Assembly (NCBI RefSeq): GCF_006335125.1
Contig: NZ_VDMO01000005.1
Span: forward strand, 164,386 to 228,385
DNA length: 64,000 bases
Reading direction: 5' to 3'
From: Deinococcus radiopugnans ATCC 19172
GTDB taxonomy: Bacteria; Deinococcota; Deinococci; Deinococcales; Deinococcaceae
Shown here: piece by piece, positions 9,489 to 18,534 of the stretch
Layout of the letters: every line of letters starts with the position of its first letter
Position numbering within the stretch: the stretch's first letter is position 1
The notes under the pieces: model-generated
What the model saw: the letters and a program-made list of their open reading frames with translations, nothing else
The model's database searches: none
What the model was told of the DNA's origin: nothing
Program-made: the position numbers and the translations under genes

Positions 9489-10687
9489 CTCTGTACCGGA
9501 CATCTTTCCTTTAAACCCCGTCTGGCATGGCAAATGAAGTCCTCAGCAGCTTGAGCAGACAGGGTAACTCGGGCAACATCCAGCGCAGCGCATGGCCGAG
9601 ACGTTCGGCGCCGTACCGCACCAGGCTCATGGCCGGGCCGCCATGAGCCTTCACCTGGACTGGCACCTATGCCTGGAGCCACACGCCCACCCGCAGGCAG
9701 CTCACCCACGCCAGGATCACCAGCCCGAAGAGACGTTCCAACCGTTCAGGGCGAATGATGCCCGTGCGCTCCAGGTCAAAGCCGCGGACCTTGAGGCTCG
9801 CGAAGGTGCACTCCACAGACCAGCGAGCCCGGTACAGAACACAGGTGTCCCAGACGCTGAAATCCGTTGCGATGGCCACCAGATCCCCTGCAGGGGACCT
9901 AGTGGCCACGACTTGCATCACCTCACCGTAGACGTTGGCCTTCTCGGCGAGGCACCGCACCTCCCCAACTTGGAGATCGCCGAACCACGTATCAATCCGC
10001 AGCTCGTCCACCACAGCATTTTTCCGGATGCGGATGGCCCGTTTGATTTTCTTGCGCCTCAGAAAGCGGAACCATTCACCGCCGATGAATTCTCGGTCGG
10101 CAGGCCCTTTCAGCGTCCCGCTGGAAGGCCTTCAGGAGACGCGACACCAGCTGAATACACTTCACGGTGCCGCTGTTGCCGTCATGGTCCAGCGCGGTCC
10201 AGACGAGTGGCACGGTGTACCCGTGGAGGACGATGCCAAGGACCAGGAGATTCAGGGGGGATTCCCCACGTTCCCAGGTGGTGCGGTCCAGGCTGAGCAG
10301 CAACTTCCCTGGGGGCAACAAGGCCAGGAGAAACGCCAGGAAGACGGGCTTTGTGAGCTGAGGATCCCGGCAACCTCGTTCCACCCGGCGTTTCTTCGCT
10401 TCGATGGAACTCGTGCCGGGGAGATGAGCACACAGGTCACTCTGATTCACGCTCCTGGCCGTGATCATCGCGAAGACGATGTCCACGACACGCTGCAGCG
10501 TGTCGTGGCGCAGGAAAGGGACGCAGGCTTTGAAGTGGCGGGTCAGTTCGCTCCGCTGGAGGTCGGCGGGTTTTGGCGTGGTCACACACCCAAAACACCG
10601 CCATTTGTCGTGCCGGTTCGCAACCAGTCACACGTTCAGGGATTTGCCGTCCAGCACATTCTCAATATGGAGTTGTCCGGTACAGAG
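9489..10687. mobile_element. IS4-family insertion sequence with target duplication
   Basis: The ends are perfect 14-bp inverted repeats, CTCTGTACCGGACA at 9489-9502 and its complement at 10674-10687. The element is flanked by identical 9-bp copies of CCCTGAGAC at 9480-9488 and 10688-10696, read as the target site duplication. Total length is 1199 bp, enclosing a minus-strand IS4-type transposase. Intact ends and target repeats point to a recent insertion, although the transposase is frameshifted. Confidence 0.85.
9667..10585 (-). pseudogene. IS4-family transposase, frameshifted
   Basis: The N-terminal part (10585 to 10076) contains the first catalytic Asp in S-L-D-R-T-T-W. It runs out of frame near 10100-10115, just before A-D-R-E-F-I-G-G, which is readable in another frame. 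The C-terminal part (to 9667) carries the IS4 YREK signature, Y-x2-R-x3-E-x6-K, in Y-R-A-R-W-S-V-E-C-T-F-A-S-L-K. Joined, the two halves give one complete transposase. A programmed frameshift is unlikely for this family, and no slippery run is obvious. Confidence 0.8.
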
Positions 10688-10771
10688 CCCTGAGACAACC
10701 TGACTGCTTGACCTTCTCTGGCATCGTGACTTCTTCAGGTGCTCTGGCCATGCACGCTGTGCCGCAACAAT

Positions 10772-10832
10772 GCGGCGATTGCAGATACGAATCGCCGCTA
10801 ATAATGCGGCACTTAAGTGATAGAATCGCCGC
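10772..10832 (+). promoter_or_regulatory. Promoter and inverted-repeat operator of the fic gene
   Basis: GCGGCGATT (10772-10780) and AATCGCCGC (10790-10798) form a perfect inverted repeat. AATCGCCGC recurs at 10824-10832, directly before the ATG, and the 10-bp palindrome CACTTAAGTG lies between (10810-10819). TAGAAT at 10821-10826 is six bases before the ATG, the spacing expected for a leaderless transcript. The repeats overlap the promoter, so autoregulation by the Fic protein's C-terminal winged helix is plausible (inference). Confidence 0.6.
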
Positions 10833-12089
10833 ATGACCCGCTTTCAGCCGCGCTATCTGCATAACCATCCCGGCTGGACGAACTTCACCTGGAACAGTGC
10901 CGCCGTGTCGAACCTGCTCGCACAGGTCAACTTCCAGCGCGGCGTCCTCAGCGGACAGCTCAGCATCCTGGGCCTAGATGCCCAGCAAAGCGCCCTGATA
11001 GACGCCCTGACCGACGACGCCGCCCGCAGCAGCCGCATCGAGGGCGAGGTGCTCGACGAGATGAAGGTCCGCTCCAGCGTGGCCCGGCGCCTGGGCTTGC
11101 CGTACGCGGGCCTGCCCGAACTTCACCGCGACGTCGTCGGCGTGGTCGACGTCACCCTCGACGCCACCCGGAACGCCTCTGAGCCCCTCACCGAGGAACG
11201 CCTGTTGCGCTGGCACAACGCCCTGTTCCCCACCGGGCAGAGCGGCCTCACCCCGATTCTCACCGGCCAGTACCGCACCGACGCGCAGGGCCCCATGCAG
11301 GTTGTCGGCAACCGTCTCGACAAGCCCACCGTGCACTTTGAGGCGCCGGCGGCCGGCCGTGTTCCGAACCTGATGGACGATTTCCTGGCGTGGTTGGAAG
11401 CCGAGCAGCACCTCGACCCCGTCATCAAGGCCGGCCTTGCGCACCTGCACTTTCTGACCATTCATCCCTTCGAAGACGGCAACGGGCGCCTCGCGCGGGT
11501 GATCACCGATCTACTGCTCGCCCGCGCCGACCGGCGCAGCGAGCGGCACTACTCCCTGTCCCGTCAGATCCAGGAGCACCAGCGGGAATACTACGAGATC
11601 CTGGAGCGCACGCAGCGGCAGCATACTCCAGACGTCACGGCGTGGCTGAAATGGTTCCTCCAGCGCGTCCTCAACGCCACCGAACAGACCCAGCAGGCCC
11701 TGGGCGCGGTGCGCGCCAAGCGCGCGTACTTCGACCAACACCGCGCTGCGGCGCTGAATGACCGGCAGTTGGACGTCCTGAACCGACTGTTCGAGCCCTT
11801 CGACGGAAAGCTCACCCGCCGGAAGTACGTGCGTCTCGCCGGTAAAGGCCAGGCCTCCGGTGGCCTGCAGCGTCGGCCGATCAGCGAGGACACCGCGCTG
11901 CGCGACCTGGACGGCCTCGTGGCAGCCGGCATGCTCGTCCGTGAGGGCGCCGGGCGAGGCGTGCATTACCGCGTGCTGCTCCCTGACAATGCGGACGTCT
12001 CAGCGTTCAGCGAGGATCTGTTCACCACGGCGTCCGGCCTGACATGCGGCGACATGGCAAAAAGAGAGACAGCCGAACAGAATGTCTAG
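10833..12089 (+). CDS. Fic family protein with winged-helix C-terminus
   Basis: A 418-residue protein. The Fic motif H211-P-F-E-D-G-N-G-R-L-A-R is complete, so AMP transfer (or a related transfer) to a target hydroxyl is expected. An N-terminal inhibitory motif of the (S/T)xxxE(G/N) type is present as S66-S-R-I-E70-G71, which makes this a self-inhibited class II Fic. The last 100 residues look like a winged helix. Such Fic-HTH proteins are common on mobile DNA. The target is unknown. The gene lies just right of the IS4 copy. Confidence 0.9.
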   Translation: MTRFQPRYLHNHPGWTNFTWNSAAVSNLLAQVNFQRGVLSGQLSILGLDAQQSALIDALTDDAARSSRIEGEVLDEMKVRSSVARRLGLPYAGLPELHRDVVGVVDVTLDATRNASEPLTEERLLRWHNALFPTGQSGLTPILTGQYRTDAQGPMQVVGNRLDKPTVHFEAPAAGRVPNLMDDFLAWLEAEQHLDPVIKAGLAHLHFLTIHPFEDGNGRLARVITDLLLARADRRSERHYSLSRQIQEHQREYYEILERTQRQHTPDVTAWLKWFLQRVLNATEQTQQALGAVRAKRAYFDQHRAAALNDRQLDVLNRLFEPFDGKLTRRKYVRLAGKGQASGGLQRRPISEDTALRDLDGLVAAGMLVREGAGRGVHYRVLLPDNADVSAFSEDLFTTASGLTCGDMAKRETAEQNV

Positions 12090-12153
12090 TTAAGCTGAGC
12101 AGTCCCAGGCTTTTGTCTTGATTAAGGGTTAGGAAAAGGGCTGATAAGGAGTT

Positions 12154-12633
12154 GTGCGACCACATATCAGCCTACTACCATTTTTAATCCAAATCCCGGG
12201 CTGGTGTGACCCGAAGCTCATCCATTACCCCTGGGAGACGCTGTGGACAGTCATTCTGGTGGGCTTATTGTCAGGGTCAGAAAATATTCTGGCGCTCTCT
12301 CAATGGTTGCCAGGGCAGCGCGAGGTGCTGACACAGCACCTCGCGCTGGACCGGATCCCACAGCATGCGATGATCTACCGCTTCTTCTGGTGGCTGGAAC
12401 AGCATCTGGGTCAGTTTCAAAGCGTCCTGCTGGAGTGGGTGAAGGCCCAGCATCCGGCGGCGCATGACCGGCTCGTCCTGGTGGCCGGAGACGGCAAGGT
12501 CCTGAAGGGAAGCGGGCGAGAGGGCCAGGCGGCCCTCTCATTCCTCAACCGAGTTGAGATAAAAGCCTGTTGGACACGCGCACTCCTTGGAAAGCCTGTC
12601 GGAACTGAGCTGGTCCATCAATGTATGCCGTAG
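12154..12633 (+). pseudogene. ISAs1-family transposase, 5' remnant
   Basis: About 130 residues match the start of ISAs1-family transposases. They run from the N-terminal region to the first catalytic Asp in V-A-G-D-G-K-V-L-K-G-S, and the family likeness stops near L-S-F-L-N. A full transposase would be some 350-400 residues, so two thirds is missing. No right end was found. Confidence 0.65.
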
Positions 12634-12806
12634 ATCGCCTTACAGGCGGCTTAAATGTGGCGGCTGGCTCCAAGGCCACATGGATGAGCACGGGGCGACT
12701 GACCGATTCTGAGCCTGTGAGCCCTGACACGTCGGCGCTGGGAGGACAGCGCTCAAGCTCATGAGGTACACAGTCAGCACGGGCGTCCTGCCCCAGGAGA
12801 ACCACA

Positions 12807-13487
12807 ATGACGACGAACAACGACGAGCCCTTCCCTTCAGGCGTCGAGAGCCACTTGAGGGGCCATTTGGACGACATGATTCTGGCTGGCAATCGCCATG
12901 CGGCAGTGCTGGGCCGGTTTGCCAATGGCTGTCCCGTTCCCCCGGCGAAGCAAGCCTGGGCGCTCGGCGCGCTGGTGACGCTTCAGGAGGCTGCATTCCA
13001 AATGGCATGTGTGACGGCCGAGCGCGTCGAGGCCATGCGCGCCGATCCGGTCACAGCCATCCTGCCGATTCTGCAGCAGGCCCTCGCCCCGCTGATGCGC
13101 AACCCCCGCGACCTACCTTGGGCCAGCCGCACCGTCGCGGCCGCTCTCGTCCACTGGTGCTGCCCGCCACCATCGCTCCTGGTGACGAAGGAAGCGCTGG
13201 AGGACGCGTGGCATCTTGCGCCTGAAATCTTGCCTTACGTCCGGCACTATATTTCGGGCCGCGAGCTGATGCGCTCCTGGCCCGAAGTGGATCAGAACCG
13301 CTGGGAGCACACGGCGGTTAATTGGTACTACGTTCAGGACGAGATGGAGCAGGAAGCGTTTCAGTCCACTGCTGACTATCTGTGCATTGAGTCGATAGGG
13401 GAGACCTTGCACTGGATCGCTTCCGAAGCCGCACGTCGGGAACAGCACGAAAACCACTGCAACGTCTGCGCCCGCCACGCTCAATAA
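12807..13487 (+). CDS. Hypothetical protein (226 aa)
   Basis: A good ribosome-binding site (AGGAGAACCACA-ATG) supports the start. The protein is soluble, helical and acidic, with W-C-C-P-P-P in the middle and a C-terminal H-x-N-H-C-N-V-C-A-R-H cluster that could bind a metal. No family was recognised. It ends three bases before a strong bidirectional hairpin shared with the convergent gene 13524-13862. Confidence 0.7.
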   Translation: MTTNNDEPFPSGVESHLRGHLDDMILAGNRHAAVLGRFANGCPVPPAKQAWALGALVTLQEAAFQMACVTAERVEAMRADPVTAILPILQQALAPLMRNPRDLPWASRTVAAALVHWCCPPPSLLVTKEALEDAWHLAPEILPYVRHYISGRELMRSWPEVDQNRWEHTAVNWYYVQDEMEQEAFQSTADYLCIESIGETLHWIASEAARREQHENHCNVCARHAQ

Positions 13488-13489
13488 CT

Positions 13490-13517
13490 CGTCCCCGCGG
13501 CCAAGGCCGCGGGGACG
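13490..13517. terminator. Bidirectional hairpin between convergent genes
   Basis: CGTCCCCGCGGCC and GGCCGCGGGGACG form a perfect 13-bp stem around AA. It sits between the stop codons of the convergent genes 12807-13487 and 13524-13862. There is no T-run, so termination is inferred from position and strength. Confidence 0.6.
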
Positions 13518-13523
13518 TGAGAC

Positions 13524-13862
13524 TCAATGGAGGTCGTTCGGGTCAACCTTGCTGATGATGTACAGGGGCTCGGCAGGTGGGTTGCGGTTCAGGCCCGTCC
13601 ACTCTTCGAATTTCTCTGGCGTGCCCACGCACCCTCGCGGAAAATTGCACTCAGACTCCCGGCACAGCCAGCCCAGGGCCTCAATCTGCTCTGCGCTTCC
13701 GTCGAGCGCCGCACTCATGACGCGACCACACAGGAACTCCTCACTGAACGAGCTCAAGTGACCTCGCCAACCATTGTCGTTGTACGGAATCAACTCATCA
13801 CGGAGGCTCTGGGGCAGGCGCGCCAGGGCCTCCGGAGACCACTGGTAAGGATAGAACGGCAT
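13524..13862 (-). CDS. Hypothetical protein (112 aa)
   Basis: The translation is rich in Trp, Tyr and Pro (M-P-F-Y-P-Y-Q-W-S-P at the start), with three cysteines near the middle. It looks like a compact globular protein. It ends just before the shared hairpin, which argues that it is a real transcription unit. No family was recognised and no Shine-Dalgarno site is evident. Confidence 0.5.
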   Translation of the reverse strand: MPFYPYQWSPEALARLPQSLRDELIPYNDNGWRGHLSSFSEEFLCGRVMSAALDGSAEQIEALGWLCRESECNFPRGCVGTPEKFEEWTGLNRNPPAEPLYIISKVDPNDLH

Positions 13863-14551
13863 CAGCGCCCATCCTGTCCGAATCCACAGGAACAGGGCTT
13901 AAAAAGCCTTCTGCAAGGTGCTGCCCAGCGCACCAGGTTGTGGCAGCGCCTGGAAGTTCGCTCCACCTGTGCTCAATGACCCACAGGACGTCCGACTACA
14001 ACTTCATCCCATCAGCAGCGTAAGCGTCGAGGCCTGCCGGCCCAGGAATCTGCAGGTGACTGCTCGCCCATCAGGCGAGCGGTTATGTCCAGCCCAGGCG
14101 TCCTGCGTTGAACACTTCAGTAATACAGATTCAGGGCGGCTGGGGCCGCCCCATCTCACTTCGGCAGCACTCGTGGCAAATCGGGCGGGTCGCTCCACAA
14201 CCCACAGGACGTCCGCTCCCTTCAATCTGTACCCAGATACCTTGGACGATGGGCCATGTCATCGACGGTGTGCTGGTGAAGTTCACGGCACGTCAACGAC
14301 CCCCTGGGCATCAAGCAACCCCCCCTGTGCCTAAATCTATGTGGGCCCAGCGAGGCCTGCCCAGCGCGCTGACGCCACAAGTTTGGCCCACGCTGCTGGT
14401 GGCGTGGGCCATCATGCTGCTGGCACTCTGATCAGTTCAGGGTTGGCCCCTCTGTCGAAAAGCAACTGGGGGCCACGGCGGCACCCCTCGCCCCGGTGAC
14501 CATGGAGGTGATCGGCACATTCTCTCGTATTTCGAGCAGCACGCACCGAAA
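13863..14551. other. Intergenic, decayed DNA
   Basis: No gene is supported. ACCCACAGGACGTCCG occurs near 13980 and again near 14203. In both places the minus strand reads D-V-L-W-V-(I/V)-E, reminiscent of the N-terminus of some insertion-sequence transposases. These may be two worn IS fragments. The frame 14108-14431 has a hydrophobic end but no start signal. Confidence 0.3.
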
Positions 14552-17515
14552 GTGACGCTCCTGGGTCAGGTGGACGGCAGCCACCTGCGGCCCAACCAGA
14601 TTGGAGCTATCAGTGCCGTCCAGGCGCACTTCAGCCTCCACACCGAACCGGCCCTGCTGGCCATGCCAACCGGCTCCGGCAAGACGGCAGTGCTTATGGC
14701 ACTCGCCTTCGTGCTGCGCGCTGGCCCGGTTCTGGTGGTGACACCCAGCGTCATTGTGCGTGAGCAGATTGCGGAAGGCTTCCGGAGCCTGGACATTCTC
14801 AAGCGCACAGGCGTCCTCCCGTTGGACTGCCCACCGCCACGTGTCCATGAAGTCACCGGTTGGCTGGCAACAGAAGAGGCGTGGAGAGAACTGGAGGGCT
14901 TCGACGTCGTCATTGCGTCCCCCCCCTCGATCAGCCCACGGCCCGGGCAGGTGGCCCCGCCGCCAGAGAAGCTGTTCGACCTCGTTCTCGTCGACGAGGC
15001 CCATCACGAACAGGCCCCCACGTGGAAAGCGCTGCTGGACTCCTTCGGGGAGACGCGCAGGGTACTGTGCAGCGCCACGCCCTTCAGGAACGACAGGCAG
15101 CGCCTGGGCGCCCGGATCGTCTACCACTACCCTCTCAAGCGCGCCCAGGAGGACGGGATTTTTGGGCGGATCAATTTCGTGCCGATTAACCCTGGTGCGG
15201 GCGAAGACGCAGACGTGCTGATTGCCCTTAAGGCCGCGGAACTCCTCGCTGAAGACCGCGACCAGGGGCTGGACCACCGGCTGATGGTGAGAACGTCCGT
15301 CAAGTCGCGCGCCAGCGCCCTGGCCAAGATCTACGCCGACCACACCAGCCTCAAGCTGCAAGAGATCCACAGCGGCCTCCAGCCCAGCACCATCCGCAGG
15401 CGTATCGAAGCGCTGAAAAAAGGTGAGCTAGACGGCGTTATCTGCGTGGACATGATGGGGGAGGGCTTTGACTTTCCGAACCTCAAAATTGCTGCAATCC
15501 ACGCCCCACACAAGTCACTGCCCATCACGTTGCAGTTCATCGGGCGCTTCGCGCGGACTGGCCACTCAGGACAACCTCTGGGGGACGCGCGCTTTATTGC
15601 CGAGGAGAACCGGATCCGGCACGACGAGTTCCAGCTGTACAGCAGCGATCCGGAGGAGCCGGACTGGCGCGAGATCATTGCCAACCTCAACGACCGGCGC
15701 GTGGCCCACGAGGTGGAGAACCAGGCACTGTTCGACTCTTTCCGGCCAACCAGGCGGCCATCAGACCGAACCCGCGCGGCCCGGGAGCTGTCGCTCGGCG
15801 CCCTCGAGCCTTTCCACCACGCCAAGGTCTACCAGCTGCCCGATGGCGCGGGCTTCGACCTCGAGGCCATGCCCAAAGGCATGGACGTGCTGTACTCAGA
15901 GGTCAGCGACGACCGCCAAGCCGCGGTGATCGTCTGGGATGAGGTCGAGACACCGCGCTGGTTGACCGTGCCGGTGCTGGACAACGTCCGCCATCACCTT
16001 CTGGTGGTCTATTTCGTCCAGGAGCAGCGGCTGCTGTTCGTGTGTTCAACCCAAAAGGAGGAGGACACCTATGAGGCCATCGTGGAGGCGTTCGCCCCGG
16101 ACGGGGCCTACGAACTCCCCGCTCCGCAGCTGCGGCGGGTGCTGACCGGCTGGACCGACCCGGAAATTTACAACATCGGGATGCGCAACCGCCAGGCCGC
16201 AATCGGCCAGGAGTCCTACCGTATCCTGACTGGCAGCGCCGCGCAGCACGCCATCTCGGAGCGCGATGGACAGCGCTTTACCCGCGGCCACGCCTTCGGG
16301 GCCAGTGTAGAACCAGACAGCAAGAAGACTCTGGGCATCAGCAGCAACTACGCGAAAATCTGGAGTCTGCGGTACGCCGGCCTGAATTCCTTCTTGAAGT
16401 GGTGCCGCGCCCTGGCGAGCAAGCTGAGCGACCCGGCGGCCGACAGTCTGCCCACCCCGCTGGACGCCCTGGACGGAGGAACGGTGGTCACCAGTTTCCC
16501 GGACCCGCAGGAACGGATGCTGCTGATGGCCGACTGGCCCGCCGAGCTTTACCACCTCAGCAGAGCAGAACGGCGACTTCACCTGACCGCGCCGGGCGTG
16601 GTCGGCGGCCTCACCCTGCATCCCACCGAACTTGAGGTCCGGGTTCGGCAGGACGAAAGCACCGTGGGCGCCCTGCGCTTCGACCTGGCGTACCGGGAAC
16701 ACATCCTGCAGTGCCGGCTGGAGCTGACCCCCCGGCCGCAGCACGTCGTACTCCCCGGCCAGGCTGTCGAATTGCGCGTGGCGCAGCGCCTGGGGGAAGA
16801 GAAGGGCATCAGCCCGTTCCTGGACAGTCATGCCCCTCAATTCTGGTATGACGACCTCTCCAGCGTGACCCGGAACGTCCACTACCGCGCCCTGGACTTC
16901 GAACCACAGGTTCCCGGAGAGATTTTCAAAATGGTCGACTGGGCTGCCGCGGCGGTCGACATCACCGCTGAGATCACCTGCGAGAAGGCCGGTTATGTCT
17001 CCATTCACGACCACCTCAGACGCGAACTCGACGGCAAGCACCAGGTCGTGTTCTTTGACCATGACACTGGGGAGGCAGCCGACTTCATCACGCTGGACCT
17101 GATAGAGGATGACCGCCTGCCAGTGCGCGTGAACTTCTACCACTGCAAGGGCAGCAAGGAAGATAAAGCTGGGAGTCGCGTCGGGGACATGTACGAGGTT
17201 CTGGGACAGGCCGTGAAGTGTCTGCGTTACCGTGACCGCAATCTGCTCAGGCGCCACCTGGCCGAGCGGGAAAAAAAGTATGGGGCGGGCGCTCCTGGGA
17301 AAAGTCGCTTTGTCACGGGCGACCTGACCACCGTGGGCAGCATCCTGTCCACTCCCGGTCCTCTCCTGCTCCCCATTACGGTCTGGGTCGTCCAGCCCGG
17401 CCTGGACCGCGCCAAAGCGGAACACGAGAGCGATCCGAAAATGGGGCGCCTGATCGACAACGTTCTGTATTTCACGCAAGATCACGGCAGCAGCCTGCGA
17501 ATTATGTGCTCGTAG
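14552..17515 (+). CDS. SF2 DEAD/DEAH helicase with possible C-terminal nuclease domain
   Basis: The protein has 987 residues. Residues about 37-45 read A-M-P-T-G-S-G-K-T (Walker A), and L-V-D-E-A-H-H (about 146-152) is motif II. S-A-T-P-F is motif III, and Q-F-I-G-R-F-A-R-T-G is motif VI. The helicase core fills the first 360 residues. Near the end, A-D-F-I-T-L-D followed about 15 residues later by V-N-F-Y-H-C-K-G-S-K (about 842-868) resembles a PD-(D/E)XK core, which would make a helicase-nuclease of the kind seen in defence islands. The GTG start is the first in frame after a stop at 14429; the upstream S-Y-F-E-Q-H-A-P-K also looks coding, so the N-terminus is uncertain. Target unknown. Confidence 0.8.
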   Translation: MTLLGQVDGSHLRPNQIGAISAVQAHFSLHTEPALLAMPTGSGKTAVLMALAFVLRAGPVLVVTPSVIVREQIAEGFRSLDILKRTGVLPLDCPPPRVHEVTGWLATEEAWRELEGFDVVIASPPSISPRPGQVAPPPEKLFDLVLVDEAHHEQAPTWKALLDSFGETRRVLCSATPFRNDRQRLGARIVYHYPLKRAQEDGIFGRINFVPINPGAGEDADVLIALKAAELLAEDRDQGLDHRLMVRTSVKSRASALAKIYADHTSLKLQEIHSGLQPSTIRRRIEALKKGELDGVICVDMMGEGFDFPNLKIAAIHAPHKSLPITLQFIGRFARTGHSGQPLGDARFIAEENRIRHDEFQLYSSDPEEPDWREIIANLNDRRVAHEVENQALFDSFRPTRRPSDRTRAARELSLGALEPFHHAKVYQLPDGAGFDLEAMPKGMDVLYSEVSDDRQAAVIVWDEVETPRWLTVPVLDNVRHHLLVVYFVQEQRLLFVCSTQKEEDTYEAIVEAFAPDGAYELPAPQLRRVLTGWTDPEIYNIGMRNRQAAIGQESYRILTGSAAQHAISERDGQRFTRGHAFGASVEPDSKKTLGISSNYAKIWSLRYAGLNSFLKWCRALASKLSDPAADSLPTPLDALDGGTVVTSFPDPQERMLLMADWPAELYHLSRAERRLHLTAPGVVGGLTLHPTELEVRVRQDESTVGALRFDLAYREHILQCRLELTPRPQHVVLPGQAVELRVAQRLGEEKGISPFLDSHAPQFWYDDLSSVTRNVHYRALDFEPQVPGEIFKMVDWAAAAVDITAEITCEKAGYVSIHDHLRRELDGKHQVVFFDHDTGEAADFITLDLIEDDRLPVRVNFYHCKGSKEDKAGSRVGDMYEVLGQAVKCLRYRDRNLLRRHLAEREKKYGAGAPGKSRFVTGDLTTVGSILSTPGPLLLPITVWVVQPGLDRAKAEHESDPKMGRLIDNVLYFTQDHGSSLRIMCS

Positions 17516-17533
17516 TCTCCCTGGGCCCAACGC

Positions 17534-17695
17534 TCAGGAAGGGGCGCCGTGACGCCCCTTCGTCCCGTAGTTGCCGTCCCTCACCAGCACCTGCACGCCC
17601 TCGCCAGGAGCGCCGGGACACCGTAGAGACATCCACGCCTCTTCTGTCGTGACGTTCCCCCTCCCTGTGTCCAAAATCGGCTGAATGGCAGGCAC
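17534..17695 (-). CDS. Possible small protein (53 aa) after the primase-like gene
   Basis: A GTG frame begins two bases after the stop of the primase-like gene and reads to 17534. It ends inside the hairpin that follows the helicase gene. G-V-Q-V-L-V-R-D-G-N-Y-G-T-K-G looks like a beta hairpin. Its tight spacing suggests coupling, but there is no other support. Confidence 0.25.
   Translation of the reverse strand: MPAIQPILDTGRGNVTTEEAWMSLRCPGAPGEGVQVLVRDGNYGTKGRHGAPS
17539..17560 (+). terminator. Hairpin after the helicase gene
   Basis: AAGGGGCG and CGCCCCTT form an 8-bp stem with loop CCGTGA, 24 bases after the helicase stop. It lies between convergent genes and could serve both. Confidence 0.5.
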
Positions 17696-17697
17696 GG

Positions 17698-18534
17698 TCA
17701 GGCGGCCGAATTCCGCCACACCGGCCCACCGAGATCGAGCGCACGCCGGACGGTGCGCTCGAGATAATCGGCGTGATCCCATTTTTCTCGCGCCAGCGCA
17801 GTAGAGCGCAGGATGCGAATGATTTTCTCCGCGTCCTGGACATAAAATCGCAGCATCCTGGCCGCCGCCAGATCCGCTTCGCTGGCGCTCAGGTGACCCA
17901 GCGCCGCCCAGTCGCCTTCAATCAGCAGGCGATGGGCACGCGCTCCATTCCGCGCCGCAAAGAGGCGCGGCAGGATCTGACCGTCCTCAAGCGGCGCCCC
18001 GCGCACCCCAGCGGGCGAGACCGGGCACACGGCCTTGTTGGGCAGGCAGGCCAGCACGGTGTCCAGCGGTGCCAACGCACAGCCACGGTCTGGCAACACC
18101 TCGCCCGTCACGGTCACGTAGCCGGCGGCCAGCAGTTCGACACCCGGCAGGCGCCGGTTGCCCATCAGCGCCCCCGAGGTCCACAGGTGGATGCCCCCAC
18201 CAGGAGAGCGTTCCGCGTATCCCGGCAGATCCAGGAGCGTCCGTGCCTGTGCCCCGAGCGGGACGTCCAGATCCGCGACGACCAGCTGGTCGTCAGGACG
18301 CAGCACCACGCCCAGGCCAGCCGCGTGGTGCTGACGCCCGAGGACGTGCGCTTCGTTGAGGGAAAGCCCCGCGCCACGCGGATCCACCGGCCGCAGCCGT
18401 CCGTCCCGGGGCAGGCTGGGGGCTTTCCCGATCCGTCCGTTGCCCCGGGGCAGCCCGATCCACGGCAGCCAGGTCTCCAGGGCCAGCACCTCCCCCGGCA
18501 GCACGCCCTGGAACTGGGTCAGCCGGCGAATCAC
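17698..18534 (-). CDS. Stand-alone primase/polymerase-like protein (278 aa)
   Basis: The sequence matches the N-terminal unit of phage/plasmid primase-polymerases of the archaeo-eukaryotic primase group (NrS-1-like). L-V-V-A-D-L-D-V holds the acidic pair D88/D90, S-P-G-G-G-I-H-L-W (110-118) is the second motif, and G-V-E-L-L-A-A-G-Y-V-T-V-T-G (131-144) is the third. The C-terminal helical part resembles the segment that precedes the helicase in such proteins, but there is no helicase domain. GTG at 18534 overlaps the TnpB-like stop (GTGA), and the conserved domain begins about 12 residues later. The frame extends further upstream only into that gene. It may be a truncated replication gene or a partner of the TnpB-like protein. 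Confidence 0.7.
   Translation of the reverse strand: MIRRLTQFQGVLPGEVLALETWLPWIGLPRGNGRIGKAPSLPRDGRLRPVDPRGAGLSLNEAHVLGRQHHAAGLGVVLRPDDQLVVADLDVPLGAQARTLLDLPGYAERSPGGGIHLWTSGALMGNRRLPGVELLAAGYVTVTGEVLPDRGCALAPLDTVLACLPNKAVCPVSPAGVRGAPLEDGQILPRLFAARNGARAHRLLIEGDWAALGHLSASEADLAAARMLRFYVQDAEKIIRILRSTALAREKWDHADYLERTVRRALDLGGPVWRNSAA

Noticed and set aside
14108..14431. 107-residue frame before the helicase
   Set aside because: No ribosome-binding site or promoter. It has a hydrophobic tail but otherwise random composition, and it overlaps the suspected IS fragments.
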